This document shows, piece by piece, positions 35,429-42,307 of a stretch of 64,000 bases of DNA. The notes below the pieces were generated by a model. That model did no database searches. It saw only the letters and a list, made by a program, of their open reading frames with translations, and had not been told where the DNA came from. The stretch is taken from NCBI RefSeq assembly GCF_000758525.1, contig NZ_CP009241.1:3596001-3660000 (forward strand), read 5' to 3'. The position numbers were made by a program, and so were the translations under genes. How positions within the stretch are numbered: position 1 is the first letter of the stretch; each line of letters starts with the position of its first letter. This DNA comes from Paenibacillus sp. FSL H7-0357. GTDB lineage: Bacteria; Bacillota; Bacilli; Paenibacillales; Paenibacillaceae.

Positions 35429-35477
35429 AGCCTGTGCCCCGGGACAGAGCTTATTATTGAAGGAGAGATCAGGAATA

Positions 35478-35861
35478 ATGGAAAAAGCAAGACGCAAAGA
35501 ACTGGCCTATGATTATGCCCACTCTCATCGGCCGATGGGTGTATACCGGATTGTGAATACGAAGAACGATAAGTCTTTTGTAGGCAGCAGCCTTAACCTG
35601 GAAGGCGTATGGAACAAGCATAAATTTATGCTCGATATTAATAGCCATGACAATAAATCGCTGATGGCCGACTGGGTAGAGTACGGGGAAGAGGCCTTCC
35701 GTTTTGAGATTCTGGAACAAATTAAACCGGAGGAGGATTTTGTGGCATCCGTGTCCGAGCTGGCCAAATACAGAAAGCAGCTTCCGGAGCTGGAGAGCAA
35801 ATGGATGGACCAGCTGTCTCCCTACGGAGACCGCGGTTATCATAAACCCAAGCAGAAATGA
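35478..35861 (+). CDS. GIY-YIG domain protein
   Basis: This is a 127-residue protein. The nuclease-fold motif reads GVYRI followed by FVGSSLNLEG, a degenerate GIY-YIG in which the second tyrosine is replaced by Phe (FVG). Start ATG 35478 follows AAGGAGAGATCAGG; the frame is open from 35370 inside the previous gene. It could be a small DNA-binding or inactive nuclease-like protein. The changed motif makes catalysis uncertain. Confidence 0.75.
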   Translation: MEKARRKELAYDYAHSHRPMGVYRIVNTKNDKSFVGSSLNLEGVWNKHKFMLDINSHDNKSLMADWVEYGEEAFRFEILEQIKPEEDFVASVSELAKYRKQLPELESKWMDQLSPYGDRGYHKPKQK

Positions 35862-35926
35862 AATGACATAGCGGCTGTGTTAAAATAAGAAGCAAAACGG
35901 GTTCTGAACACAAGGAGCGGTACGAT

Positions 35927-36325
35927 ATGGGTATGCTGTCATGGCTGGCGGAGCAGCGGATTCAGGAAGCGATGCGGAGCGGGGAATTCAAGGATCTTCC
36001 CGGGGCTGGAAAGCCGCTGGAGCTGGAGGACTTGTCGGGGGTTCCTGAGGAACTGCGGATGTCATTCAAGATTATGAAAAATGCCGGGCTGCTGCCGGAA
36101 GAGATCACACTGCGTAAGGAATGTGTAACCCTTGAGGAACTGCTGGCAGCATGCCGCAACAGCGGGGTTACTAGTTCTGGTGAACAGAAAACGCTGGAGA
36201 ACAAGCTCTCCATGAAGAGACTTCGGCTGCAGGAACTGCTGAGGCAGCGCGGGCTGGAGAGCAGCAGTTCCATCCTGGAGTACGGCGATAAAATTCGTCA
36301 GAAGCTGCTGAGTGAAGAAGAATGA
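35927..36325 (+). CDS. DUF1992 (DnaJ-homologue C28-like) protein
   Basis: This 132-residue protein begins with the conserved block WLAEQRIQEAMRSGEFKDLPG, GKPLELED, then PEELRMSFKIMKNAGLLPEEI, as in YhdN/DJC28 proteins. The C-terminal half is helical and charged. The start follows AAGGAGCGG. There is no J domain. Function is unknown. A terminator follows. Confidence 0.82.
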   Translation: MGMLSWLAEQRIQEAMRSGEFKDLPGAGKPLELEDLSGVPEELRMSFKIMKNAGLLPEEITLRKECVTLEELLAACRNSGVTSSGEQKTLENKLSMKRLRLQELLRQRGLESSSSILEYGDKIRQKLLSEEE

Positions 36326-36358
36326 GTCTGCGCCCGGAGGGGCGGCAGGCTTTTTTTT
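36325..36358 (+). terminator. Terminator after the DUF1992 gene
   Basis: GTCTGCGCCC pairs with GGGCGGCAGGC (one bulge), followed by eight T. The remaining gap to 36518 shows no other signal. Confidence 0.85.
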
Positions 36359-36518
36359 GTTATCTTTCGGTATATCTGTATCCGGTTGGGAGAGTTCGAA
36401 TCCAACTTTATGAAGCATCTTGAAATTTAGGATCGTTTCGCCCATGATGATTAGGCAGGATAGATGCAATACGCGCTGCCAATTATACTAAGTTAATCAC
36501 AGATTATGGAGAGAAAAG

Positions 36519-39008
36519 ATGAAACAGCTTCCTATTATGCAGGTGCTCCCTGACCTGAAATTGATACTGAATAAGAATAAAGCAGCTGTACTTATTGCCG
36601 AACCCGGTGCGGGGAAGACGACCGGAACCCCTCCGGCTTTTTTGGACGAGCCTTGGATGTCTGGCAAGAGTATTCTAATGCTGGAGCCCAGAAGGCTTGC
36701 AGCCCGTTCAGCGGCTGTTTATATGGCGGCCTGCCTTGGAGAGAGTGTGGGACAGACGGTAGGCTACCGGATGCGTATGGACAGCAAGGTTGGCAAAAAC
36801 ACACGGATTGTTGTTGTGACCGAAGGTGTGCTGACGAGAATGCTGCAAAGCGATCCTTCACTTGGCGATGTTGGACTTATAATTTTTGATGAATTTCATG
36901 AGCGCAGTCTTCATGCTGATCTCGGGCTGGCACTGACGCTGGAGGTGCAGTCTGTGCTGCGTGAAGATCTGCGTATTCTCATAATGTCAGCTACACTGGA
37001 TGGAGAACGGGTGTCGGCGCTGCTTGGCGGAGCGCCGGTAGTGGATTGTCCCGGCCGCACCTATCCGGTGGAGACGATTTATGTTCCGGGATCAGGCACA
37101 GCGCAACTGGAGCAAGCAGCGGCCATTGCCGTCCGCCGGGCCCTGGATGAGCAGTCCGGTGATGTACTGGTGTTCCTGCCCGGCGAACGGGAGATCCGCC
37201 GTACCGAACGTGAGCTGCAGAGCGGGGCGCTTCCCCAAGGGACGGTGCTGCGGCCGCTTTATGGCCAGCTCCCGCAGGCCATGCAGGATGCGGCGGTGGC
37301 TCCAGCCGTGCCGGGTGAGCGCAAGGTCGTATTGGCAACTTCCATCGCCGAAACAAGCTTGACCATCGAAGGGGTGCGCACGGTGATTGACACCGGGCAG
37401 CGCCGTACGCAGGTATTCTCTCCGCGCACCGGCATGCCGCGGCTGACAACAGTGCCGGTATCGAAGGCATCGGCTGACCAACGCCGTGGCCGTGCCGGGC
37501 GGACAGCGCCGGGAGTCTGCTACCGGCTGTGGAGCAGCGAGGAGCATCAACGTCTTCCGGACGACAACGTGCCGGAGATCATGGAAACCGACCTGGCGCA
37601 GCTCGCGCTGGAGCTGGCGCTATGGGGCGTGCGCGATCCTGCCGCGCTGCCCTGGCTGGATGCGCCGCCCGCCGCGCCTTACGCGCAGGGCGCTGCGCTG
37701 CTGCGCCAGCTCGGCGCGCTGGATGCCGGCGGCGCCATCACGCCGCACGGCCGCAGCATGGCCGCGCTTGGCGCACACCCGCGTGCCGCGCATATGCTGC
37801 TGCGCGCGGCAGAGCTTGGCGCCGCGCCGCTCGCCTGCCGGCTGGCGGCGCTGCTGCAGGAGCGGGACCTCTTCAAGGGTCCCGCCGCTGCGGACAGCGA
37901 CCTCACGCTGCGCGTGGAGGCGCTGTTGAGGTTCGAGCGCTCCGCCGAGACGGGCGGAGCGGACCCGGCGATCTTGCGCGCGGTGCAGCGCGAGAGCCGG
38001 AATCTACTGGCGCAGCTGCAGGCCGCGCCGGAAGTGCCCCGAGACAGCAGCGGCACAGGGCTGCTGCTGTCGTTCGCCTATCCCGACCGGGTCGGGCAGA
38101 AACGCGGCGATGGCGCGTTTCTGCTGGCCGGCGGCCGGGGGGCGGCGATGCGGGAAGGGCAGCCGCTGTCGCGTTCGCCCTATATTGTTGCCGCCGGCGT
38201 GGACGACCGCGCCGGGCAGGGGCGGATCATGCTGGCCGCAGATCTGCCTGAAGAAGAGCTGCTCCGTCATCATGCGGGCAGTTTTACAGAGGAACGGGAG
38301 GTTTACTGGGACAAAGAGAGCGGAAGCGTCAAGGCGCGCCGGCGTACGCTGCTCGGCGCGCTGGTATTGAAAGAGACCTCGCATGAGCGGCCTACGGCAG
38401 AAGAGACGGAGGATGTCCTGCTGGGGGTGATATCCGCAGAAGGTCTGGAGATATTGCCTTGGGATAAAGGAACAGTGCAGTTGCGGCAGCGAATGGCATT
38501 CATGCATGGACTGCGGACGGATTGGCCTGATGTGGCGGATGAAGCCTTGCTTGGCTCGCTGGATGAATGGCTGAGGCCCTTCATCCAGGGAATGCGCAAC
38601 CTGCGTGATCTTCAGCGTCTTCCCTTAAGCCGGGCGCTTGAAGGAATGCTGGACTGGAACAGCAGACAGAAGCTGGACAAGGAAGCTCCGACACATATCT
38701 CGGTGCCCAGCGGATCTCGGATACCGCTGGATTACAGCAATCCGGGCGCGCCTGTACTGGCAGTAAGGCTTCAGGAGATGTTCGGGCAGGTAGATACACC
38801 GAGAATCGGCATGGGGCAAGTTCCTTTACTGCTGCATCTGCTGTCACCGGCGAGACGGCCGATGCAGGTCACCTCCGATCTGGCGAGCTTTTGGCGCAGT
38901 ACCTATTTCGAGGTTAAGAAGGATCTCAAAGGCAGATATCCCAAGCATTATTGGCCGGATGATCCGCTGCAGGCGGCGCCTACAAACCGGACCCGCCCGG
39001 TTAAATAG
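36519..39008 (+). CDS. hrpB: ATP-dependent helicase HrpB
   Basis: This 829-residue DEAH/RHA-type helicase has motif I AEPGAGKTT (27-35), motif II DEFHER, motif III SATLDG, motif V TSIAETSLTI and motif VI QRRGRAGR. These are followed by the HA2-like and HrpB C-terminal domains. RNA is the likely substrate, but the bacterial role is unclear. From about 37600 to 38130 the DNA is much richer in GC than its neighbours and the protein is alanine-rich, although the frame is intact. Its stop codon lies in the first unit of a 41-bp tandem repeat. Confidence 0.93.
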   Translation: MKQLPIMQVLPDLKLILNKNKAAVLIAEPGAGKTTGTPPAFLDEPWMSGKSILMLEPRRLAARSAAVYMAACLGESVGQTVGYRMRMDSKVGKNTRIVVVTEGVLTRMLQSDPSLGDVGLIIFDEFHERSLHADLGLALTLEVQSVLREDLRILIMSATLDGERVSALLGGAPVVDCPGRTYPVETIYVPGSGTAQLEQAAAIAVRRALDEQSGDVLVFLPGEREIRRTERELQSGALPQGTVLRPLYGQLPQAMQDAAVAPAVPGERKVVLATSIAETSLTIEGVRTVIDTGQRRTQVFSPRTGMPRLTTVPVSKASADQRRGRAGRTAPGVCYRLWSSEEHQRLPDDNVPEIMETDLAQLALELALWGVRDPAALPWLDAPPAAPYAQGAALLRQLGALDAGGAITPHGRSMAALGAHPRAAHMLLRAAELGAAPLACRLAALLQERDLFKGPAAADSDLTLRVEALLRFERSAETGGADPAILRAVQRESRNLLAQLQAAPEVPRDSSGTGLLLSFAYPDRVGQKRGDGAFLLAGGRGAAMREGQPLSRSPYIVAAGVDDRAGQGRIMLAADLPEEELLRHHAGSFTEEREVYWDKESGSVKARRRTLLGALVLKETSHERPTAEETEDVLLGVISAEGLEILPWDKGTVQLRQRMAFMHGLRTDWPDVADEALLGSLDEWLRPFIQGMRNLRDLQRLPLSRALEGMLDWNSRQKLDKEAPTHISVPSGSRIPLDYSNPGAPVLAVRLQEMFGQVDTPRIGMGQVPLLLHLLSPARRPMQVTSDLASFWRSTYFEVKKDLKGRYPKHYWPDDPLQAAPTNRTRPVK

Positions 39009-39110
39009 GGACGATGAATCGTCCCGCACGGATACATCCGGTCAAATAAGAACGATGAATCGTCCCGCACGGATACATCTTGTTAAACAGGGACGACTGA
39101 TCGTACGCAG
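38997..39110 (+). repeat. 41-bp tandem repeat over the 3' end of hrpB
   Basis: Unit 1 (38997-39037) and unit 2 (39038-39078) are nearly identical; a third, partial and diverged unit is at 39079-39110. Each carries the palindrome GGGACGATGAATCGTCCC or a close variant (the left arm is AGAACGAT in unit 2). Unit 1 contains the hrpB stop codon. Confidence 0.85.
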
Positions 39111-39163
39111 AATAGCAAAACTATGAATTTCCAAGGAATTGTGAAGTCTTGCTCCTGTAAACT

Positions 39164-39188
39164 GTTTGGTTCAGCCGCTAAAGGGTAA
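39164..39188 (+). promoter_or_regulatory. Sigma-B-like promoter of the stress protein gene
   Basis: GTTTGG (39164-39169), 13 nt, then GGGTAA (39183-39188) resembles the general-stress consensus GTTTAA-N12-15-GGGTAT. It lies 37 nt before the start of a protein that looks like a known stress-protein family. Confidence 0.5.
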
Positions 39189-39225
39189 TAATGTAGCGAA
39201 CCACAATTACGAAGGAGGGCTTCAA

Positions 39226-39801
39226 GTGACTAACAAAATTGTAGGAGTTTTCGATACGGAACAAGAAGCGACCAGAGCAATTGAAGGACTTCAAAGTCGA
39301 GGAGTCAGCAATGACGAAATCTCAGTAATCACAAGAGACCGCGATGAATTAAAAAGCATTTCTGATGATACAGGTACGATGGCTCCCGAAGGGGTAGCGA
39401 CAGGCGCGGCTACAGGTGGTGTGGTAGGCGGAATTACCGGGTTGCTCGCAGGAATCGGGGCATTAGCCATTCCGGGGATCGGTCCCATTCTGGCGGCTGG
39501 ACCTATTGTGGCAACACTCACTGGAGCAGCTATTGGTGCCGGTGCCGGTGGTCTGGTAGGCGGATTGATTGGTCTTGGTATTCCTGAGGATGAAGCCAAG
39601 GAATATGAAGGATATGTCGACAGCGGCAAAATCCTTGTTCTCGTAGATGACAACGGCAGAGGCCGGGATATCCACGATGTGTTCAGCGGCAGCCAATCCT
39701 TGAACTCTGGTCGATACAATAACCTCTACAGCGATACTACAGTGGATGACACCTTGATTAACAGGGAAACAACCGATACTTATAACCGTAACAGATTGTA
39801 A
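39226..39801 (+). CDS. General stress protein 17M-like glycine-zipper protein
   Basis: This is a 191-residue protein. The N-terminal part KIVGVFDTEQEATRAIEGLQSRG, then EISVITRDRDEL, resembles general stress protein 17M (YflT). A long Gly/Ala-rich hydrophobic middle (about 60-125, with TGAATGGVVGGITGLLAG and IGAGAGGLVGGLIGLGIP) looks like a glycine zipper that could insert in a membrane. The start is GTG 39226 behind GAAGGAGGG; the frame opens earlier but without a site. A sigma-B-like promoter precedes it and a terminator follows. The function is not known. Confidence 0.78.
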   Translation: MTNKIVGVFDTEQEATRAIEGLQSRGVSNDEISVITRDRDELKSISDDTGTMAPEGVATGAATGGVVGGITGLLAGIGALAIPGIGPILAAGPIVATLTGAAIGAGAGGLVGGLIGLGIPEDEAKEYEGYVDSGKILVLVDDNGRGRDIHDVFSGSQSLNSGRYNNLYSDTTVDDTLINRETTDTYNRNRL

Positions 39802-39856
39802 ATAAATTTTGATTGCAAGGGGCTTTATCAGTCTCCTTGACCCCATATTTGAACTA

Positions 39857-39901
39857 ACAAAAAATGTTCTTCCGCTGACAAGCCGGAAGAACGTTTTTTT
39901 T
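39857..39901. terminator. Terminator after the stress protein gene
   Basis: AAAAAATGTTCTTCCG pairs with CGGAAGAACGTTTTTT (39884 onward), with an A-run and T-run that allow both directions. Confidence 0.88.
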
Positions 39902-40061
39902 ATTGTGTAGAAGATTATGCATTGTGAAAATTGTGGATCATTCGAAGCATGATGAGGCACAGGCGCGGCTACTAATGATCGCATAAAAGTGGCAGAAACT
40001 TTATCAGTGTGCTGCACAGAAAGCACATTAGAAATCGGCGCGGACAGTCATCTGGATGGAA

Positions 40062-40265
40062 TGAGAGGCATAAATGCATCTGAATTTTCCGCACACGCGC
40101 TATATGGCCAAGTGAGAGGCATAAATGCATCTGAATTCGCCGCACACGCGCTATATGGCGGAGTGAGAGGCATAAATGCATCTGAATTCGCCGCACATGG
40201 GTTAAATGGCGGAATGAGAGGCATAACGCATCTGAATTTGCCGCACACACGCTACATGGCGGAAT
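40062..40265 (+). repeat. Four tandem copies of a 51-bp repeat
   Basis: TGAGAGGC recurs at 40062, 40113, 40164 and 40215, exactly 51 bp apart. The shared core runs GAGAGGCATAAATGCATCTG, then AATTCGCCGCACACGCGC and TATATGGCGG. The last copy is one base shorter. Because 51 is a multiple of three, both strands are open and encode 17-residue repeats, but changes between copies are not biased to third positions and no ribosome site is present. Confidence 0.9.
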
Positions 40266-40597
40266 CCAGAAGTTACTCAACAATATAGTTCTATCTAGTC
40301 CACCAACTTCCCAATCTGTTCCAACTTGTTGCAACTCTATTCCCAAGCTGTCTTCACCTTTTCGTCATCGAAGGGTTCTTGAACACGGCGACAGCGCACC
40401 ATCCATCACAACAACCACTATAACCCTAATTTCAGCATATGAAAAATTCACAATAGAAAAATCAAAAAAATCACTCCCCCACCTTTCCACGAGAATGACC
40501 ACCATTTTATCTTCACTTATGTCTTACAAACAAGGAAAAAGTGGACCCTGAGCAAGCGGGGGCTTCAGGTTGTGAAAATTGGTAAATAGTGTTTTAC
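40266..40597. other. Intergenic stretch with no recognised feature
   Basis: About 330 bp, pyrimidine-rich on the plus strand at first, then AT-rich. It includes ATATGAAAAATTCACAATAG at 40438-40457, one mismatch from a stretch at 29100. TAGTGTTTTACTA (40587-40599) is a small inverted repeat. No gene seen. Confidence 0.5.
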
Positions 40598-40628
40598 TAG
40601 AGTTATGCAATAGAGTATTCAATAGAGT
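40598..40628 (+). promoter_or_regulatory. Three TAGAGT direct repeats before the RTP-like gene
   Basis: TAGAGT occurs at 40598, 40611 and 40623 (spacing 13 and 12 nt), one helical turn or so apart, 60-90 bp before the gene. The layout suits a dimeric winged-helix protein and may be an autoregulatory site. Confidence 0.45.
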
Positions 40629-40687
40629 TTACTGAAAAGGTTAGAAAGAATACAGGTAAAGTCATTCCACTACAAGGAGGGGTTCCG

Positions 40688-41047
40688 ATGGCATTTATGA
40701 TTGCCCAGCGGGCTTTTATTAAAGTATATCTGATTACGATGGTAGAACAGCACAAGGGATACGGTTATCAAATGCTGGAGGATTTGCGGAGAGATTTCAA
40801 AGCTCATAGCTATGCTCCTCCCCAAAGTGAAATCTACCGTGCGCTCCATGAACTGGTGCAGCAAGGAATACTTTACCGCACTAAGCAGTTGAAGGGAAAT
40901 GATCCTAAGGTCGATTTTCAGGAAATTGTCTTATATCATTTCACGGCCGATGGGGAGGAAAAAGCCAGGCTCTATAAAAAGCAGGTGAAGACAGACCTTG
41001 ACCGCTGCCTCGGTATATTAAACAAGGCGGTAGCGGATAATTTCTAA
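40688..41047 (+). CDS. Replication terminator protein (RTP)-like winged-helix protein
   Basis: This 119-residue protein aligns over nearly its whole length with B. subtilis RTP (122 residues). Matching blocks are QRAFIKVYLITMVEQ, YGYQMLEDLRRDFK, SEIYRALHELVQQGIL, EIVLYHFT and the C-terminal dimer helix LYKKQVKTDLDRCLGILNKAVADNF. RTP binds Ter sites and stops replication forks in one direction. Relatives in other Bacillales may be ordinary regulators. The ATG follows AAGGAGGGG. Whether this one is a true fork-arrest protein needs Ter sites at the terminus, which cannot be judged from this window. Confidence 0.75.
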   Translation: MAFMIAQRAFIKVYLITMVEQHKGYGYQMLEDLRRDFKAHSYAPPQSEIYRALHELVQQGILYRTKQLKGNDPKVDFQEIVLYHFTADGEEKARLYKKQVKTDLDRCLGILNKAVADNF

Positions 41048-41049
41048 AG

Positions 41050-41613
41050 TCAGGAATCCTCTTTTTCTACATCCTGCCCGGGAGGTGTGACCGGAGAGCT
41101 GGCGCTGCCGTAGTCCTCAACGGAATCCCAGGCCCCGGCATCATCAAATCTTCCGCTATGCTCCTGCCGTCCCTCGCCTGCCCCGGCAGGAGGAGGTGTC
41201 ATTACCTGTTCTTCTACGGGACGGTCACTCGAGAGCTCTCTGCCGGGAGAGTATTCTACGGTATAGGCTGTGTAAGGAATGGCCTCTAAACGTTCATAAG
41301 GGATGTTTTGTTTGCTGGCGATACAGACACCGTAGGTACCATCCTTCATTCGTTGCAGCGCTGCTTCTATCTCTTCTAATTCTTCTGTAAGAGCTTTGTT
41401 AATACCCAAATCTCTGCTTCTTTCGAAGGTCTCTGTGCCTGTGTCAGCCGGATGGTTGTCGACGGAGGAGAGTTCACCGGTTGAGATTTTGAGCGAATCA
41501 CCGAGCAGGCTGTTTTCTTCACCATTACTGGAGAAATGTTGTTCCAATTCTTCTTTGCGCTCTTCTAAAGCAGCTTTAAGTGTGGCCAGCTGCGAGTTAC
41601 TTAAGTGGCTCAT
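41050..41613 (-). CDS. YteA/DksA-like protein with degenerate zinc finger
   Basis: This is a 187-residue protein. The N-terminal coiled coil (SNSQLATLKAALEERKEELEQHF), then LGINKALTEELEEIEAALQRMKDGTYG, match TraR/DksA-type YteA proteins. The C4 zinc finger usually reads GICxxCG and later C..C. Here only one cysteine remains (GVCIASKQNIPYERLEAIP), so zinc binding is probably lost. The acidic, proline-rich tail is low complexity. The start follows AAGGAAGG. It converges on the RTP-like gene with 2 bp between stops. Confidence 0.8.
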   Translation of the reverse strand: MSHLSNSQLATLKAALEERKEELEQHFSSNGEENSLLGDSLKISTGELSSVDNHPADTGTETFERSRDLGINKALTEELEEIEAALQRMKDGTYGVCIASKQNIPYERLEAIPYTAYTVEYSPGRELSSDRPVEEQVMTPPPAGAGEGRQEHSGRFDDAGAWDSVEDYGSASSPVTPPGQDVEKEDS

Positions 41614-41749
41614 TATGTGACCTTCCTTTCTGCGAAAAGAGTAGTATTGCTGATGTATTCTTACCTTACCCTTTTCGCGAGGAGGGCAATCAGTGAAGCT
41701 ATGAAATCAGAACTGCAACTTTAGTGATATTTTCAGGTTGCACTCAGCC

Positions 41750-41758
41750 TGTTATAAT
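41750..41758 (+). promoter_or_regulatory. Extended -10 promoter of the DivIVA-domain gene
   Basis: TGTTATAAT (41750-41758) is a perfect extended -10, 42 nt before the start codon. Confidence 0.55.
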
Positions 41759-41799
41759 GGTTACTGCCGGAGAACACAGATAACTTGGAGGTCACTTAA

Positions 41800-42183
41800 A
41801 TGGATGAACATATGAAACGCCGATTGGACAAGCAGAGAAAGCTGTTCAGCCAGCTCGGCATTACACTTGATGCACTGACGATTCATGAGAAGGAATTTGG
41901 TATGAAGCTTCGTGGTTATGACGCGGAGGAAGTAGATACTTTTCTGGACAGCGTAATCAAGGATTACGAACGATTTTATGCGACGATTGCCGATTTGATG
42001 GATAAGTGGCAGGAACAGCAGATTGAACTCCGCGAAATGAAAGCTGAGACCAAGGCAATTCCAGTCGCTCCTCCGATCGTTAGAGGAATTGATCCGAGAG
42101 AGTTGGAGGATGTTATCATCAAACTTGAAAACAATATCCGTCAATTAAAAGATAGACTGCCACAAAGTGAAGGCTACTTGTGA
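41800..42183 (+). CDS. DivIVA-domain (GpsB-like) protein
   Basis: This 127-residue cytoplasmic protein has a DivIVA/GpsB N-terminal domain at about 24-70 (LTIHEKEFGMKLRGYDAEEVDTFLDSVIKDYE) with the RGY/DVD-type membrane and partner contact. A proline-containing linker and a short C-terminal coiled coil (ENNIRQLKDRL) follow. The order resembles GpsB, which links cell division with penicillin-binding proteins. An extra 20 residues precede the domain. Paralogues are common, so the exact role is unsettled. Confidence 0.78.
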   Translation: MDEHMKRRLDKQRKLFSQLGITLDALTIHEKEFGMKLRGYDAEEVDTFLDSVIKDYERFYATIADLMDKWQEQQIELREMKAETKAIPVAPPIVRGIDPRELEDVIIKLENNIRQLKDRLPQSEGYL

Positions 42184-42307
42184 CAATAAAAGGATGAATA
42201 TGAAATATATTCCTATATTTTGCAATCGGGTGACTTGTTTACTGCATTTCCAACATTTACAATAAAATGGGAGTATATATCGGGATGCAAGATGGAGGTT
42301 GAAACCT

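Noticed and set aside
37529..38251. Long Ala/Arg-rich ORF in another frame of hrpB
   Set aside because: It exists because the GC-rich block lacks stop codons in all frames; hrpB motifs run through the main frame without a break.
40062..40265. CRISPR array
   Set aside because: The whole 51-bp unit is repeated with no unique spacers, and no cas genes are present.
39989..40288. Protein made of 17-residue repeats
   Set aside because: No ribosome site, GTG start inside plain intergenic DNA, and changes between repeat copies are not biased toward synonymous sites.
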